64,000 bases of DNA from Epinephelus fuscoguttatus (Eukaryota > Chordata > Actinopteri > Perciformes > Serranidae). The DNA lies in contig NC_064753.1 in the NCBI RefSeq assembly GCF_011397635.1, forward strand, positions 36,437,822 through 36,501,821, written 5' to 3'. The notes beneath the pieces were generated by a model. The model saw only the letters and a list, made by a program, of their open reading frames with translations, was not told the DNA's origin and ran no database searches. The position numbers were made by a program, and so were the translations under genes. Shown here piece by piece: positions 24,771 to 34,802 of this stretch (positions are counted from its first letter, which is position 1; each line of letters opens with the position of its first letter).

Positions 24771-25992
24771 TTAAAGGGATAGTGCACCCAAAAATGAAAA
24801 TTCAGCCATTATCCACTCACCCATATGCAGAGGGAGGCTCAGGTGAAGTTTTAGGGCTCTAGTTTCCTGGCACAGCGGGAGCTAGTTTCGAGCAGTGCAA
24901 CCCGAGGCACGCTCAGTTTGGTAGTTTGGCAGACCGAGGTGTGCTGAGATGGGTGTGCTGGCACAGCAGGGGGAGGTGTCGACAGATCCAGCTTGGCGCA
25001 GTGACAGTTTTGTGCCAAAATGCTTCGCCGAAGGTGCACACGTCACCAAAACCTCACAGGCAGGTTTCCAGAATATCAGGCACATTAACAATGCAATAAA
25101 TACCCAAAAAACACTATTCAACGCAACTATCTGCAATCAGCACATAAATGTATCTCTATATCGACTGTCCCATCACATCTGATGTCAGATTGGCACCGTT
25201 TGGCACGCGTAACACAGCTGCAAACTAATGAGTTCACATCCCTCTCAGCCAACCACAAACAGCCACAACATCAGACAGGGAGTATATATTCAGCATCTGT
25301 CATCTTAGAAAAGTCAAAAGAAAAGAAACAGAGTGAGACTGTGAGAGAGAAAGAGAGAGCGCACGCAACATTGATTTACAGTTGTGGTGACCTCCTCCCA
25401 GGCTACCTTTGCATCATCAGCCCGTGGAGGTCTGCTCGCAGTTCCGTATATTCGGACACTGCGAGCTTGGACCTCCCGGACCAAAACATCAGTTTCCTCC
25501 TGGGAGAAGTTTGGCAGTCTGACGCTGCTGCTCTCTTCTGCCATGGCGAATTGAGTAAACTCTCATTACGCCTTCGCGCGGCACATTTAAAGGCGAGGAG
25601 AGGGGCTCATTTGATTGGTGTGATGTGTGTAAAACCCACTCCACGCCTTCTCTCCTCCCTTTTTCCGACTTGTGCAGGTAGGAGGGACGGAGGTGGGAAA
25701 GAGGAGTAGCTGCGTCAGGCGCACAGTGTGCCAAACTTGCAAAATCCACCTGGCCACACCCAGTTGGCGAAGCGCAGGTGCGCTGTGCCCCGGCCTCACC
25801 CGGTCTACGAAACTAGAGCCCATAGAGTCCTCACAACACTTGCGGAGAGTAGGTGGAGTTGTGTTGCTACACCCTCTCCCCTCCCTCTCCGCAAGTATTG
25901 TGAGGACTCTAAAACTTCACCGGAGCCTCCATCGGCATATGGGTGAATAGATAATGGCTGAATTTTCATTTTTGGGTGCACTATCCCTTTAA
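24771..25992 (-). mobile_element. TTAA-flanked DNA transposon with a Myb/SANT-like coding exon
   Basis: TTAA at 24771-24774 and 25989-25992 flank near-perfect inverted ends (AGGGATAGTGCACCCAAAAA on each side), with homology continuing about 70 bp inward. Such TTAA duplications are typical of piggyBac- and Kolobok-type elements. Minus strand 25544-25365 encodes an N-terminus with RLPNFSQEETDVLVREVQ and AWEEVTTTVN, the pattern of a Myb/SANT-like (NAIF1/MSANTD-type) DNA-binding domain. The frame stops soon after, so only a first exon remains. A further inverted repeat lies at 25824-25910. Confidence 0.75.
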
Positions 25993-28209
25993 TTCAGAGG
26001 GAGACATTATAAAAAGAACAATCAGAATCAAAGTATAAATTATAGGAGTATTAGTCTTTAGAAATGGCAGAATAAGGCGGGTCGTCCCTTTTGTACCAAA
26101 GTACTTTTATTGAAGTAAAATAACCTGAATCACAAAAGTGGCACTTTTCTGAAGATGCTTTTGCTGTGATGTTGTCCAGTCAGTGTGCTCTAATATATGT
26201 TATCTTCTTATATAGGTGGAGATTATTTAGAATATTTATGTGTTATATTTCAAAATGTCAGATGTTGTCATAACTTTGAAATTGTAATCGTACCTTGAGA
26301 GATGTATTTTAAATGTCAGCTGTTGTCTGGTTGCAGAATGTTTATTAAGCTGCGTCTCAGTTGTACACAGTGTGAAAAATGAACAGTGAATGTAAATGCA
26401 TGTGTAAAAAAAATGTTGTGTTTATATCTTTTTCTGGTTGTGTGTTAATGCAGTTAACGTCAAGGAAATGATTTGGCGTACTGTCAGTGTTTAACGATAA
26501 CATATTACACCATGTATTTCTCTTTCCAACTGCAGAAAAATTAAATCAGTAAAAAATTGCAGTCAGTTTAATGTGCACTATATCACGTTCTCATAGTGAG
26601 AGTGGATCCTCATGAGCGTCACTGTACTCTGGGTATGTTTGGAGTCTTAGCCCTGTGGTGTGTGTATACACCACATAGTTTCTGCACCGCTGTGTTCACT
26701 GGACATGATTACTCTGTGCAGTCACATGCTAGATTTACAGTCACCATGTCACACAGCAATGTCCTATTTTGGTGTTTCACAGTGGGAGAGGATCATGCCC
26801 AGGCTGACATGAGTGGGTGTATAATTCAATGTGGATGACATTTGTTTAGTTGTGGTGTGAGCGCCTTGCCAAATTTCTGTCCTGCATCGTCTCAGCCATC
26901 TACTTAACATGTCATCTTCACAGTCAGGCTCATTCTGTAAAACGTCTGGAATGTAAATAGGGATTAGTTATTTGCATTTTTAATTTACGCAATGAAAGAA
27001 ACTCAGATCAAGACTAATTAGAGCTCATTAGCACACATGTTTGACTCTCTTTCAAGGAGTGTGACAGGAATCCTGCAGAAAAATGCAAAGGTAACGGCGT
27101 GAACATGAAGGAAACCTGTAGGAAGGTTCAAAGGAATTCAGCAGGAATTCAGTAAGATAAATCCTGCACAAGTCCTCTTGAGCTTCTGTAAGATTCTCTG
27201 GCTTACGGAATGAACTCAAGAGGAATTTTTCCTGCAGGGGATTTGCTTTGATATGTTCTGCATGATGTCAAAGGGAATTCAGTATTGTCACTTTTTGCAG
27301 GTCCATTTACCATCTGCAGAAAATATAACATCAAATGCAATAATTTTTATAATCAGTAAAGGTTATTAATTGTTTAAAGTTCCCCTCCAGACTCCAGAAA
27401 CAAATAAATAAAAAAGTAAAAACAAGAACTAAAATAAAAGCATTTAGGAGCAGTTTATGTTTATTCATTTTGTCACAGTGTGTAGTGCTTAAATCTTTTA
27501 TAGATCAACACCAACACCAACATGTTAAAGCATTAAAACAGTACATCTGTGTTATTTACACACCTGTTAATACATACTGTACAGACATGTTCCTTTTCTC
27601 CATGAGAGAAGTCATTATGGATAGAAAGCCTAGGAATAGAGAGGTGGGAGTAGCTTTTACTGGATGGACAGTGTGAATCTCCAATGGGTGCTTCAGTCAC
27701 ATCCTTCTATTGATGAACATCTGAAAGGTTATTCCTGAAGCATGTCTTTATGAACACGATCTTCAGATGGGAAGGAAATAAAAGCAAAATCACAGCCCTC
27801 CTGAACACCACATACAGTCACTCTAAAGGTCGGTGTTGTGTGTAGGTGTTGTTATCTTTGCGGTGTATTGATCCATCCGTGGTTGCTGTTCATGTGCAAC
27901 CAAAGGCAGACGTGTCAGAACCATCAAAGGACTGAAATGTCATGTTTATTCCACAGTTAATGTCACTGTTGCCTCATGGGGAAACAATGTATAATAATAT
28001 TGGTGCCTCTCTTCACGGCATCACACAGGCAATAAAAGCAAGTCTCATTTCTCAAATCTTCATGTCAGATCTTTCCAGTGAATTTTATCTGGTCACAAAC
28101 AGATAAAACTTCAGAGAAAAACACATCGAATTAACAAAAGTATCCATATCCAATTTTAATTGTCATTTCAGAATAATTATAGACTGTTTAAAAATAATGC
28201 ATGTAGCTA
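25993..28209. other. Gene-free interval
   Basis: No coding exon, RNA gene or clear mobile element recognised. The 27.1-27.3 kb part has several short, imperfect palindromic words (CCTCTTGAG / CTCAAGAGG). Confidence 0.35.
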
Positions 28210-28800
28210 ACAAGTCCTGTTTTGAAGACTCATTTGGCCTTTTGACTGTTGCCATTTTGGATTTTTGGAGGGAGAAGTGACCATATTTGGATGAGAGGGT
28301 GGAGCTGTGGAGGAGCAAGGGCAGATCCAGCCATTTAAAGCGCTCACCTCTTTAATTGTGCATAACTTTAACCCTTAATGAAATGTAAAGGGGTGAGAAA
28401 AATAAAGTCACTCCCCTTACAATTGTGATTAGACTTAGACTTAGACTTTGTTGTCCCCTTGAGGAAATTATTTTCCACAGCACCATCTCCATTTCCCAAT
28501 GTCCACCAAAGAACAGAACAAGACACACATCTGGAAACACACATTAGAAAACAGACAAACAAAACAGTGTCAACACTTAACAGAGTCCACACTCAGGGTA
28601 AGGGTAAGATTAGCTTTAGAGACAAAAAACATTTTTGTACTAGGCTGTAAACATGTTTATTTCTGCTGTAAAGTTGGGCATTTTAACATTTGGGTCTATG
28701 GGGATTGACTCGATTCTGAAGCCAGCCTCAAGTGGCCATTAGAGGAACTGCAGTTTTTGGCACCTGCGCGTTAGCTTCATTTTCCAGAGGTTGCTGCTTG
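28210..28800 (+). repeat. Dispersed ~450-bp repeat with SINE-tail insertion, copy 1
   Basis: Shares AGTGACCATATTTGGATGAG, GTAAACATGTTTATTTCTGC, AAAGTTGGGCATTTT, CAGCCTCAAGTGGCC and CTGCAGTTTTTGGC with copies at 56.97-57.38 kb (plus strand) and 36.5-36.96 kb (minus strand). About 28425-28610 is an extra segment opening TTGTTGTCCCCTTGAGGAAA, which resembles a teleost SINE tail. Confidence 0.65.
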
Positions 28801-28929
28801 AAGAATAATAAATTGAAGTAAATATCTTAGTCATTTTTATGTCTTCGGCTTTCACATTTTACACATCGGTATTATTATTATTATTATTTATTTATTTATT
28901 TTTTAATGTATCCATATATTAACTGGGGT

Positions 28930-29640
28930 GGCTTGTAGATGAGTGTGAAGCAGTAGGGATGAGATTCAGCACCTCCAAGTCTGAGGCCATGCTTCTCAGC
29001 CAGAAAATGGTGGAATGACCCCACTGGGTTGGGAGAGAGTAACTGCCCTAAGCGAAGGAGTGAAAGTTGTTTATGAGTGAGGATAAAATGGAGTGTGAGA
29101 TGGACAGGCAATTATGCAGGCGCTGTGGCAGACTGTCGTGGTGAAGAGTGAGCTGAGCCGGGAGGCAAAGCTCTTGATTTACCAGTCCATCTACATCCCA
29201 AACCTCCCCTATGGTCATGAGCTTTGGGTGGTGAGAAAGATTAAGATCACTGATACAAGCAGCAGAAATAAGTTTCACCCACAGGGTGGCTGGGCTCAGC
29301 TTACAGATAGTGTGAGGAGCTCAGACATCTGTAAGGATCTTGGAAGTAGAGCTGCTGTTACTTCGTATTGAATGGGGCCAATTAAGGTGGTGCGGACATC
29401 TGATCAGGATGATTCCTGGGCGCCTCGAGTTAGAGCAACTGGTCGTAGACCCCAGGGCAGACTCAGAACACACTGGAGGGATTATATATCTCATCTGGCC
29501 TTGAAATGTCTCGGTATCCCCTAGGAGGAGCTGGAAAACATTGCTGGGGAGAGGGACACCTTGAATACCTCCCTCAGCCTGCTGCCCCCACGACCCAGCC
29601 CTCAGATGAGCAGATGAATTTGGAAATGGATACATTAAAT
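28930..29640 (+). mobile_element. RTE/Rex3-type LINE fragment, second copy
   Basis: Covers more of the RT C-terminus than the 16.3-kb copy: GATTCAGCACCTCCAAGTCT, GAGGCCATGCTTCTCAGCC, GAGCTGAGCCGGGAGGC, TTTACCAGTCCATCTACATC, CAGGGTGGCTGGGCTCAGC, ACACACTGGAGGGATTATAT, TGCTGCCCCCACGACCCAGC. Frameshifts and small deletions break the ORF. The tail is reduced to GAAATGGATACAT. Confidence 0.85.
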
Positions 29641-30576
29641 TCACCCAACAACCTTTATTTCGAATTATTTGATTTAGAAAATGCTTCTTGCGTATTTTGA
29701 TGCAAGAAATAAATGAGATTAAGTTAAAGTGATTCTAAGAAATGCTGTTTTTCTTTTTCTTTTTACTTTTATTTTGAAACGTGTTGTGTTACTATCTTGT
29801 GGTATAATACAAAGCAAACATGGTAAAATTGAAAAAGGTATTTTCTTTATTCTGTATGTGGCAAAGTAATCTTTTCTAAAATTTGCCCTGCTTGTTGCTG
29901 TTGGCTTGAATGAGGACACGAAGAGCTTGCTTTATTATATTTCCAGGTTTCTTTAGTGTGTAAAACTGTTTCATGATGAAGCGCACACTGTTTTCCTTTC
30001 AGCCATTGTGCTGCATTGAGGTAAAATAACACAAGGTTTTCATGCAGTGTGATGTCCTGTTATATGGTATTGAATATTCCTGACAGCAGAGCTTGAGAGA
30101 TGTGGATGTCATTATTTCTTTTGACAGCTTGGGGACTTCATAGATAACCAGGTGTGGATCAGTAACTGTGAAAATGTGTGAAAATCTTTATGACTGAAGC
30201 AATAGAGTGCCTTATATAATGGTGACACATGCGTCAGATGCAGTCTTAGGTAAGATACAGTTTGATTGTGTTATTTATATTACATTTACAAAATGACAAA
30301 CTTTCCAAACATTCTGCGCCCGCACTTCTGGCCAGATATGGTGTCATCCCCATCAGTCATCAAAAACTTTACTTGTGTGTGGCTAGGTAAAGATATATTG
30401 AACATCTATGAAATTAAAGGTACCCTGTGTGACCTCTAGCAGCACTACGTCACATTTTTGTTTCATGTTTCTAAATGATGTGTGACAAACGACAGCTCCA
30501 TGGATGGTTTATCTAGCACTGCTGATTCTGTCCTTCAGGGACAAATTTAGATTTTTCAAACAAAGGTGATTAGTAT
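29641..30576. other. Gene-free interval
   Basis: No recognisable gene or repeat. Confidence 0.35.
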
Positions 30577-30776
30577 CTAACGCTAGAGAATACACTAGAA
30601 GCCTCATGACTATTGTGAGTGACTGAAATTAAGATGATCACACCCTTTTGAGCACACATGAAACAGCCATTAACCAGGTATTTGGATGTTTCCAGATTAT
30701 TGTTTAGTTTGATAAGAATTTGTTGAGAGAGAACATTGGAAATGAGGGGTATTGGTTTAGAAGTTAAAGGTGAGTA

Positions 30777-30857
30777 CAAGGTAGCCAGGTTTCAAACCTT
30801 AATCATTATCATCTTCTTATCCATAGTCAGACACTAGCCTTACGTGCGATGACTTGG
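30777..30857 (-). pseudogene. tRNA-Arg-like relic (unit 1)
   Basis: On the minus strand, GTCTGACTATGGATAAGAAG aligns with the anticodon arm of vertebrate tRNA-Arg (ACG type), and AAACCTGGCTACCTTG with its T arm and acceptor. About 8 extra bases in the variable/T-stem region and many stem mismatches make it non-functional. Confidence 0.55.
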
Positions 30858-31060
30858 CGAGCAACTTCGTTCTGACAACACTGCAAGCAAACTGTGATGC
30901 CGTTTTACTTTGTAGTCAAGTGTGGAAAACACTGGTCAGAATATGGGTCCTCATACAGCAAGTTTAGTTTCAAGATGTCCCATTTTCAACAATGTAAAAT
31001 GGAGCAGAGGTTGAAGAAATTCAAAGCAACAACATAAAAAAAATACAGCTTTGTACTGCT

Positions 31061-31131
31061 GCCATGACCCGGATTCAAACCAGGGTTGCTGTGGCCACAA
31101 CACAGACTGTTCACCACTACATAATAACAGC
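31061..31131 (-). tRNA. tRNA-His (GTG)-like gene, possibly functional
   Basis: Minus strand, 71 nt. The anticodon arm CTGTG-TTGTGGC-CACAG is fully paired, with a T-A pair where the usual gene has C-G, so the change is compensated. The T arm CCTGG-TTTGAAT-CCGGG pairs with one wobble. The acceptor GCTGTTA/TCATGGC has one mismatch and two wobbles. The D arm keeps AGTGG. Box B reads GGTTTGAATCC (one change from GGTTCGAATCC). A run of eight T on the coding strand (31036-31043 as A on plus) begins about 17 nt past the 3' end, a plausible pol III terminator. The acceptor mismatch and box B change leave a recent pseudogene possible. Confidence 0.5.
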
Positions 31132-31435
31132 CATTCGGGTTATTGAGTTCCTTGTTGCTTTGAGAGCATATGTGGAGCTCTTGATATTAAACCAACCTTC
31201 TTCAGGGAGAAATGTAGTTTTTCAAAGAAGATGTAACACTAGAAAAAAACAGCATAGGCCTCATGACAGCTGTGAGTGACTGAAATAAGAGGCTTCAGAC
31301 CCCTTTTGCCAGACATTGAACAGCTATTTACCCAGCATCTGGATGTTTCTAGATTCAAATTTACTTTGATGGACTGTTTGTGGAGGAGCAACATTGGAAA
31401 TGAGCAGCAAGTCATTTTCAAGTTAAAGGTGAGTA

Positions 31436-31507
31436 CGAGCCAGCCAGGAGACACGCCTAATATCTTCTGATTCATAGTCCGATACATTGACCATTGAGCC
31501 AGTAACC
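31436..31507 (-). pseudogene. tRNA-Arg-like relic (unit 2)
   Basis: Minus strand. Aligns over its whole length with vertebrate tRNA-Arg (ACG): GGACTATGAATCAGAAGAT for the anticodon arm and CTCCTGGCTGGCTCG for the T-arm/acceptor end. The anticodon position reads ATG, and the T loop is altered (GGCGTGTCTCC rather than GGTTCGACTCC). Better preserved than the unit 1 copy but lacking a B box. Confidence 0.6.
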
Positions 31508-31660
31508 ATACATACAGCCAACCATGGGAACAGCTTATTTGTCACAGCTCTACATGCAAACTGTTGCCTTTTACTCTGGAGAATGCTGGTCAAAATGTGG
31601 AGCCTCATGCAAGAATTATATCTTGCAATGTCCCTGGAACACTGGAAACAGGAGTACACA

Positions 31661-32339
31661 AGCAGTGCAGCAAGGGGGAGACAAAACTCCTTGTAACTTT
31701 AGACAGAAGTCTTGTTTATTATATGATCTGGAATATGCAGTGTTCACCAGTTTTTGTCTGAAATAAATACAGTATCAGATTTTACTTTTAATCAAACATC
31801 ATGATATTTTGTCATTTTAAGATGGGTGCAATATCAGTTTTGATGTCAACAAAAGGAGGGAGAACATATTCTGTGTGCTTTAATGTTTGGACGGTGTAGA
31901 TCAGTGCCAGAGAGAGAAATAGGTATACCAGACTGGAAATCAATACATTCACCAAGCAACGACAGTAAATGAAGCACATTTACACCTGTTTTATGAGAAG
32001 CCCTGTTTACACTCCACTGTCATCAGCAAGCTGCTGCAGGTCAAACATCATCAGAGAAGAGTTCACCTGCAATCTGAAATTCAACACTAACTTCTCGGCT
32101 GCTATCTGGCTAACAAAAAAACTGTCAGATATTAAATTGAAGGTAATTAATATTAAAAGTATTTCGAAGTGGCAGCAGTTACAGTCTTGAGTCTGTGTCA
32201 GGAGTCCTCTCAGATTTGCATGTGTATGAAGCAATTTCTCAAATTCGTCTTTTCAAAACTGCTCAAACTGTCAGATTTCATGGTGATCGAGAATGAAAAG
32301 CTCCTTGTCATTGGACTCATTCATCACTTACTATGGCTT
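31661..32339. other. Gene-free interval
   Basis: No recognised gene or repeat between the tRNA-like units and the 38-bp array. Confidence 0.35.
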
Positions 32340-32344
32340 TATTT

Positions 32345-32850
32345 CAGGGTTTTTGACGACAAACTATACTATGATTTTTTTTTTATGATTTTTGACGACA
32401 TACTGTACCATGACTTTTTTTCACGATTTTTGACGACATACTATACTATGACTTTTTTCATGGTTTTTTACGACATACTATACCATGACTTTTTTTCGTG
32501 ATTTTTGACGACATACTATACTATGACTTTTTTTCGTGATTTTTGGACGACACACTATACTATGACTTTGTTTCATGGTTTTTCACGACATACTATACTA
32601 TGATTTTTTTCATGATTTTTGGACGACACACTATACTATGACTTTTTTTCGTGATTTTTGACGACATACTGTACCATGACTTTTTTTCATGGTTTTTCAC
32701 GACATACTATACTACGACTTTTTTTCATGATTTTTTGATGACATACTATACTGTGACTTTTTTTCATGATTTTTAATGACACACTATACTATGACTTTTT
32801 TCATGATTTTTGACAACATACTAAACTATGACTTTTTTTCATGTTTTTTT
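32345..32850. repeat. Minisatellite, about 13 units of 37-39 bp
   Basis: The unit is roughly TTTTTGACGACATACTATAC followed by TATGACTTTTTTTCATGA, with variants CGTGA, CATGG and CACGA at the unit end. The units are strictly head-to-tail with point differences only. A 110-residue frame through it is an artefact of the unit length. Confidence 0.95.
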
Positions 32851-32889
32851 TTTACTACGTCCATGCCATGATGTAATTTGAGGTCCTTG

Positions 32890-33370
32890 GGCATAGGTCT
32901 TTTGTTTGTTCGAGAGGCCTGGCTGAAAACTAAAGGGGACAGGTCGTCTGCTGTCAGGGCCCCGAGGCTCTGGAACAGTCTGCCCGAGGAAATCAGGTCA
33001 GTCGAGTTAGTGATCTCTTCTAAGTCCCTTCTTAATATATACTTTTATTAGAGACCCTTCACTGGTTTTAGTTTTAAGTTAATTTAAACCGAGGGTGTCA
33101 AACATACGGTCCTGGGGCTAGAACTGGCCTGCCAGAGGGTCCAATCTGGCCCACTAGATGACCTTGCACCCCCTAATAGTGATGATGCGCTTGTGAAGTG
33201 GTGCAAGGTTTCAGAAGTAAGTTGAACACTGAGTAGCTTCCTTCATGTAAAATGTGGCTTCAGAGGCAGTGTTTTTATCAGTTCTTTAAAAAGTTGTTTT
33301 CATGTCTTGTCTGTTTTAATTATTGACATGTAAAGCACTTTGTAACTCTGTTTTGAAAAGCACTTTATAA
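32890..33370 (+). mobile_element. LINE 3'-end fragment with downstream repeat
   Basis: Reads in broken frames as a LINE ORF2 end (GDRSSAVRAPRLWNSLPEE, then a KSLLK-type terminus), followed by a 3' UTR and AAAGCACTTTGTAACTCTG / AAAGCACTTTATAAATAAAG near 33332-33375, typical of L2/CR1-like tails. An insertion resembling the GGTGTCAAAC..GGCCC repeat occupies about 33088-33175. Confidence 0.6.
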
Positions 33371-33375
33371 ATAAA

Positions 33376-33450
33376 GATGATGATGATGATGGCGATGACG
33401 ATGACGATGAAAATGATGACGATGAACATGAACATGAACATGATGATGAA
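33376..33450. repeat. (GATGA)-type simple repeat
   Basis: GATGATGATGATGGCGATGA and related GATGAC / GAACAT units form the tail of the preceding LINE fragment. Confidence 0.85.
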
Positions 33451-33789
33451 CTCTCCTCTTTGGCTTTGTCTTTGCCTGTATTTCACTGTAAATATTGTGT
33501 TGTAGTATTGTATTGAATTATTCCACGCTCAGTAATCTTACGCTAATTCTTTTAATTCCTCTTCCATGTCAAATAAACAAGTAAATAAATAAAATCAGTT
33601 TTTGCTTCTTCTGTTTAATCACAAAAACACATTAAATCCATTTAGATTCAAGGATTTTAAGCAATCAACACAAACGCTTCCAAAGATGGTGAATATTTGT
33701 AGAGACTCTGTATGTAGATGAAATCATATGATCAGGTTACAACGTGTCTTTCTGAAGAAACAACACTTAATTTATTGTTCACTGAACTG

Positions 33790-34275
33790 CTACGGAGTAA
33801 GAGATTTTGAGAATAAAGTCACAATATTAAGAGAATAAAGTTGTGACTTAATGACAAGCCACACTACTTCAAGAAAGAGTTGTCATATTACGAGAATGAG
33901 GGTGTAATTTTAAAAGAAATGAATAAAACCCTCATATATTTATGCAAGAAAGTCAGGTGACATGATATGAATAGCGACCCTGGTGACAGTCCCGTTCATT
34001 CATCATCCATCACATTTTCTCTCTGTCAGGTAGTTTGTCATGTTTTTTTTACCATGTCATCTGACTTTCTGGCATAAATATGAGTGTTTCTGGTAAAGTT
34101 TAATTACATAATATAAGGACTTTCTTCTTCTAAAATCATGACTTTATCCTTAAAATAGTATGACTTTATTCTCATTAAATCACCTCTTTATTTTTGTAAT
34201 ATTGTGATTTTTTTCCCCCAGCACAATTAGGACTTTATTCTTGCAATATTATGACTTAATTCTCAGAATCTGATT
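33790..34275. repeat. Inverted clusters of GAGAATAAAGTCAT-type short repeats
   Basis: The left part carries GAGAATAAAGT..ACAATATTAAGAGAATAA; the right part carries the reverse complement type (GACTTTATTCTC, GCAATATTATGACTTAATTC). This forms a weak fold-back. The family is common in fish genomes. Confidence 0.55.
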
Positions 34276-34802
34276 GTTGATCAATGTCACCCTTATACTC
34301 CATCATACTGAACAATGTAATTTCCCATGACAGAATTTAGCAGCCCTTGATGCCCATGATGTGTGCAACAAGTTTAAAAGCTTCTCCAAAGTTGTGTTTT
34401 GCACCCTTTTAAGCCCCGGTGAGGTCTGTACTCCACTATTTTGAAAAACAAGAGAAAATTGATTTATGAAGATTAAAAAACAGTGCATCCATCAGAAGAT
34501 AAGCAATAATCCATAAATTCATCGCAGATTCAAATTATAAAAATAATCTTTTAATGTAAACTACATATTCAGTGCACAAAGAACAAAGGTACAAATCATA
34601 AACTTTAAACATTGATTGAAATAAAATGTAAACATGTTAAAAAATCAATTAACATGGTCATGTGAGTTAATATCTTCTTAATTAGTTAAAGTGATCGGCA
34701 TAAATAGGACTGTAAATAAATTATGAGCCTTTTTTCTCTGCCTCCAAACATCCTTGGTGAGCAGGTTGTCGTAATTTCCCCCCCCGTGGACTTCTACATG
34801 GA

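Larger units (their letters stand above)
30590..31660. repeat. Two diverged ~400-bp units in direct repeat, ~655 bp apart
   Basis: Unit 1 (about 30596-31000) and unit 2 (about 31254-31650) share GCCTCATGAC..GTGAGTGACTGAAAT, GGATGTTTC..AGATT, AACATTGGAAATGAG, AGTTAAAGGTGAGTAC and, after the tRNA-Arg-like part, TGCAAACTGT..TGCCTTTTACT-type segments. Each carries a minus-strand tRNA-Arg-like relic at the same relative place. Confidence 0.7.

Noticed and set aside
25182..25709. 175-codon plus-strand ORF
   Set aside because: Antisense shadow across the TTAA element; the minus strand carries the recognisable Myb/SANT-like segment.
32345..32850. CRISPR-like array of regular repeats
   Set aside because: Units are directly tandem with no unique spacers, and the genome is a vertebrate nuclear genome. 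It is a minisatellite.
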